Shown one piece after another: positions 14,307 to 15,763 of a DNA stretch of 15,763 nt. The translations under genes and the position numbers were made by a program. The DNA comes from an uncultured Clostridia bacterium. Its GTDB lineage: Bacteria; Bacillota; Clostridia; Christensenellales; UBA1242. The notes below the pieces were generated by a model that had not been told where the DNA came from, ran no database searches, and worked only from the letters and a program-made list of their open reading frames with translations. The stretch is from the NCBI GenBank assembly GCA_904397185.1, contig CAJFOL010000024.1, forward strand, positions 1 to 15,763, in the 5' to 3' direction. Position 1 is the stretch's first letter; the number at the start of each line of letters is the position of its first letter.

Positions 14307-14335
14307 ATTTTATCACAAGTTATAGGTATTGTCAA
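14307..14335 (-). promoter_or_regulatory. Promoter of the 173-aa hypothetical gene
   Basis: On the minus strand, TTGACA (14330-14335), a 17-nt spacer and TAAAAT (14307-14312) with TG one base upstream: among the best consensus matches in the window. It lies about 24 nt before the ATG. Confidence 0.75.
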
Positions 14336-14432
14336 GAGAATTAAATAGTAGAAACCTTATTATATAAAAAGATTTAAACTTTAATTTAACACATACATGT
14401 GTGTATTTTGTTTAGTAATAGGATTTATATTT

Positions 14433-14438
14433 TATAAT
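14433..14438 (+). promoter_or_regulatory. Possible -10 box for the MBOAT gene
   Basis: A consensus TATAAT lies 17 nt before the MBOAT ATG. The best -35 (TTGTTT, 14408-14413) is 19 nt away, longer than ideal. The inverted repeat ATACA-TGTG-TGTAT (about 14393-14406) ends just before that -35 and might be regulatory. Confidence 0.4.
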
Positions 14439-14455
14439 AAAATGCTGGAGTATTT

Positions 14456-15763
14456 ATGTCTTTTATCTCGCTATACTTTTTGCTATTTCTAGCAGTCGTT
14501 ATTTTACTATATTACATTGTACCAAAGAGGCACCGATGGATAGTCTTGTTAGTTGCAAGTTATGTATTTTATTTGCTAAACGATTTAAAGGCTGTTATCT
14601 TTATTATTGTAACAACTCTTACGGTGTATTTATCGGCGAGAAAATTAAAATCATTGACGATTGACCAGAAAAAGTTTTTTGAAGATAAAGACGAAGAATG
14701 GCTTGAAAAAAATAAGAAAAGTTATATAAAGAAATTTAAGCGAAAAAGAAAGGCAATTTTAGCAGTGACGTTGCTATTCAATTTTGGGATACTTTTCATG
14801 CTGAAATACTTTACAACACTTGCAGATGCCTTTGCCGAACTTATCAATGTCCAACCGCTTGGGCTTGAATGGTTACTTCCGCTTGGAATATCTTTCTATA
14901 TGTTTCAAAGTCTTGGATATTTGATTGACGTATACTATAACAAAGTAGAACCTGAGAAAAATGTATTTAAATTTGCACTATTTGTATCATTTTTTCCGCA
15001 ACTCGTTCAAGGTCCTATTAGTAGATATAAACAACTTGCACCTCAACTTATTGATGGCAATGATTACGACACTAAGAATTTGAAGTCTGGTGCTCTTTTA
15101 ATGCTTTGGGGATATTTTAAAAAACTGGTAATTGCAGATAGAGCAAATATTCTTTACTTGGCTATTATGGAAAACTACACAAGTTTTCAAGGAATGGAAA
15201 TTTTTGTAGGAATGCTGTGCTTTGTATTAAAGTTATACTGTGATTTCTCGGGCGGAATTGACATTGCAAATGGTGTTGCAAAATGTCTAGGTATAGAGTT
15301 AACACCAAACTTTAAACGTCCATTCTTCGCTCTTAGTGTAACTGAATATTGGAGAAGGTGGCATATAACCTTAGGGGCTTGGATGAAAGATTATGTACTT
15401 TATCCTCTTACACTTTCAAAAGGGTACAACAAATTTATAAAGGGTTGTAAAAAGGTCTTTAAAAAGGGTGTTGCTGGAAAAGTTATACCATCTGGTGTTG
15501 CAATGTTCTTTGTATTTTTGCTTGTGGGTATTTGGCATGGCCCAAATCTAACCTATTTACTTTTTGGTGTGTATAATGGTATAATTATTTTGGTAGAGAC
15601 AATATTCAGTGAAATAAGAAAGATAAAAAAGATAAAACCAAAACAACACAAAAAGTCAACTCAAAGGTTTATAACATTTATTAAATTTACTGTGACATTT
15701 ATGCTTGTTTATTTTGGGAAATATTTAAGTGCAGCACCTAGTGTGGCGGTGGCTTTTGACTGG
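14456..15763 (+). CDS. MBOAT-family membrane O-acyltransferase (AlgI/DltB type), 3'-truncated by the window edge
   Basis: An open frame of 436 codons runs off the right edge without a stop. It is an integral membrane acyltransferase that moves acyl groups onto extracellular polysaccharide or teichoic-acid-type acceptors. Diagnostic segments are PLGISFYMFQSLGYLIDVYY, the FPQLVQGPISRY loop, EYWRRWHITLGAWMKDY with His303, and the VGIWHG segment with the presumed catalytic His361. Multiple hydrophobic helices surround a Lys/Glu-rich cytoplasmic loop (about 75-100). GGAG (14447-14450) is 5 nt before the ATG. These proteins usually work with a neighbouring SGNH/AlgJ- or DltD-like partner, which would lie beyond the edge. 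AlgI-like rather than DltB is preferred from the WRRWH context, but the acceptor is unknown. Confidence 0.92.
   Translation, partial: MSFISLYFLLFLAVVILLYYIVPKRHRWIVLLVASYVFYLLNDLKAVIFIIVTTLTVYLSARKLKSLTIDQKKFFEDKDEEWLEKNKKSYIKKFKRKRKAILAVTLLFNFGILFMLKYFTTLADAFAELINVQPLGLEWLLPLGISFYMFQSLGYLIDVYYNKVEPEKNVFKFALFVSFFPQLVQGPISRYKQLAPQLIDGNDYDTKNLKSGALLMLWGYFKKLVIADRANILYLAIMENYTSFQGMEIFVGMLCFVLKLYCDFSGGIDIANGVAKCLGIELTPNFKRPFFALSVTEYWRRWHITLGAWMKDYVLYPLTLSKGYNKFIKGCKKVFKKGVAGKVIPSGVAMFFVFLLVGIWHGPNLTYLLFGVYNGIIILVETIFSEIRKIKKIKPKQHKKSTQRFITFIKFTVTFMLVYFGKYLSAAPSVAVAFDW

Noticed and set aside
14131..14325. 64-codon plus-strand hydrophobic frame opposite the 173-aa gene
   Set aside because: Antisense of a Lys/Glu-rich gene gives spurious hydrophobicity; no ribosome binding site.
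1..15763. CRISPR arrays, insertion sequences, tRNA or rRNA genes
   Set aside because: No regularly spaced repeats, transposase motifs, terminal inverted repeats or cloverleaf patterns were seen on either strand.

Overview
The window looks like the chromosomal replication-origin neighbourhood of a very AT-rich (by eye about three-quarters A+T) Gram-positive-type bacterium, most likely an uncultured member of the Bacillota (Clostridia or a relative). The evidence is the clustering of mnmE, rsmG, dut, dnaA, dnaN and recF, a YtaF-family protein, strong AAGGAG ribosome binding sites, standard stop codons and low-GC codon use. The exact lineage cannot be fixed from the sequence alone.

Layout. (1) 1-1210 is gene-poor, AT-rich DNA with three short C-terminal coding scraps on the minus strand, read here as decayed genes. 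(2) 1211-2879 holds a small hypothetical gene, a minus-strand gene for a putatively exported protein, and a ytaF-like membrane protein gene. (3) 3089-5195 is mnmE then rsmG, closed by a hairpin terminator that overlaps the rsmG stop. (4) 5354-5887 is dut, with an unusual insertion. (5) 6034-7392 is dnaA, preceded by a perfect 10-bp inverted repeat and a near-consensus promoter. (6) 7393-7722 is the probable oriC, with DnaA boxes, a triplet run resembling DnaA-trios and AT-rich repeats. It is followed by dnaN with its own promoter and a bidirectional terminator. (7) A minus-strand lipoprotein gene separates dnaN from recF. (8) recF is followed by yqeY and an overlapping calcineurin-like phosphoesterase gene. 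(9) 12138-13604 encodes a large propeller-like lipoprotein. A minus-strand hypothetical gene follows, and then an MBOAT O-acyltransferase gene that runs off the right edge.

How the genes relate. DnaA would open oriC, DnaN is the sliding clamp, RecF acts in gap repair, and Dut keeps uracil out of DNA. MnmE and RsmG modify tRNA and 16S rRNA. The outer genes (YtaF-like protein, lipoproteins, MBOAT) act at the cell envelope. Compared with the common Bacillota layout, mnmG is missing between mnmE and rsmG. The mnmE-rsmG block points toward the origin on the same strand as dnaA. The small S4-domain gene between dnaN and recF is absent, and gyrB does not follow recF.

The most notable signal is at mnmE and recF. 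Both have an extended -10 promoter ending exactly 6 nt before the ATG and no Shine-Dalgarno sequence, which predicts leaderless transcripts. No CRISPR array, transposase, tRNA or rRNA gene was recognised, and no clear novel defence or biosynthetic system is visible.
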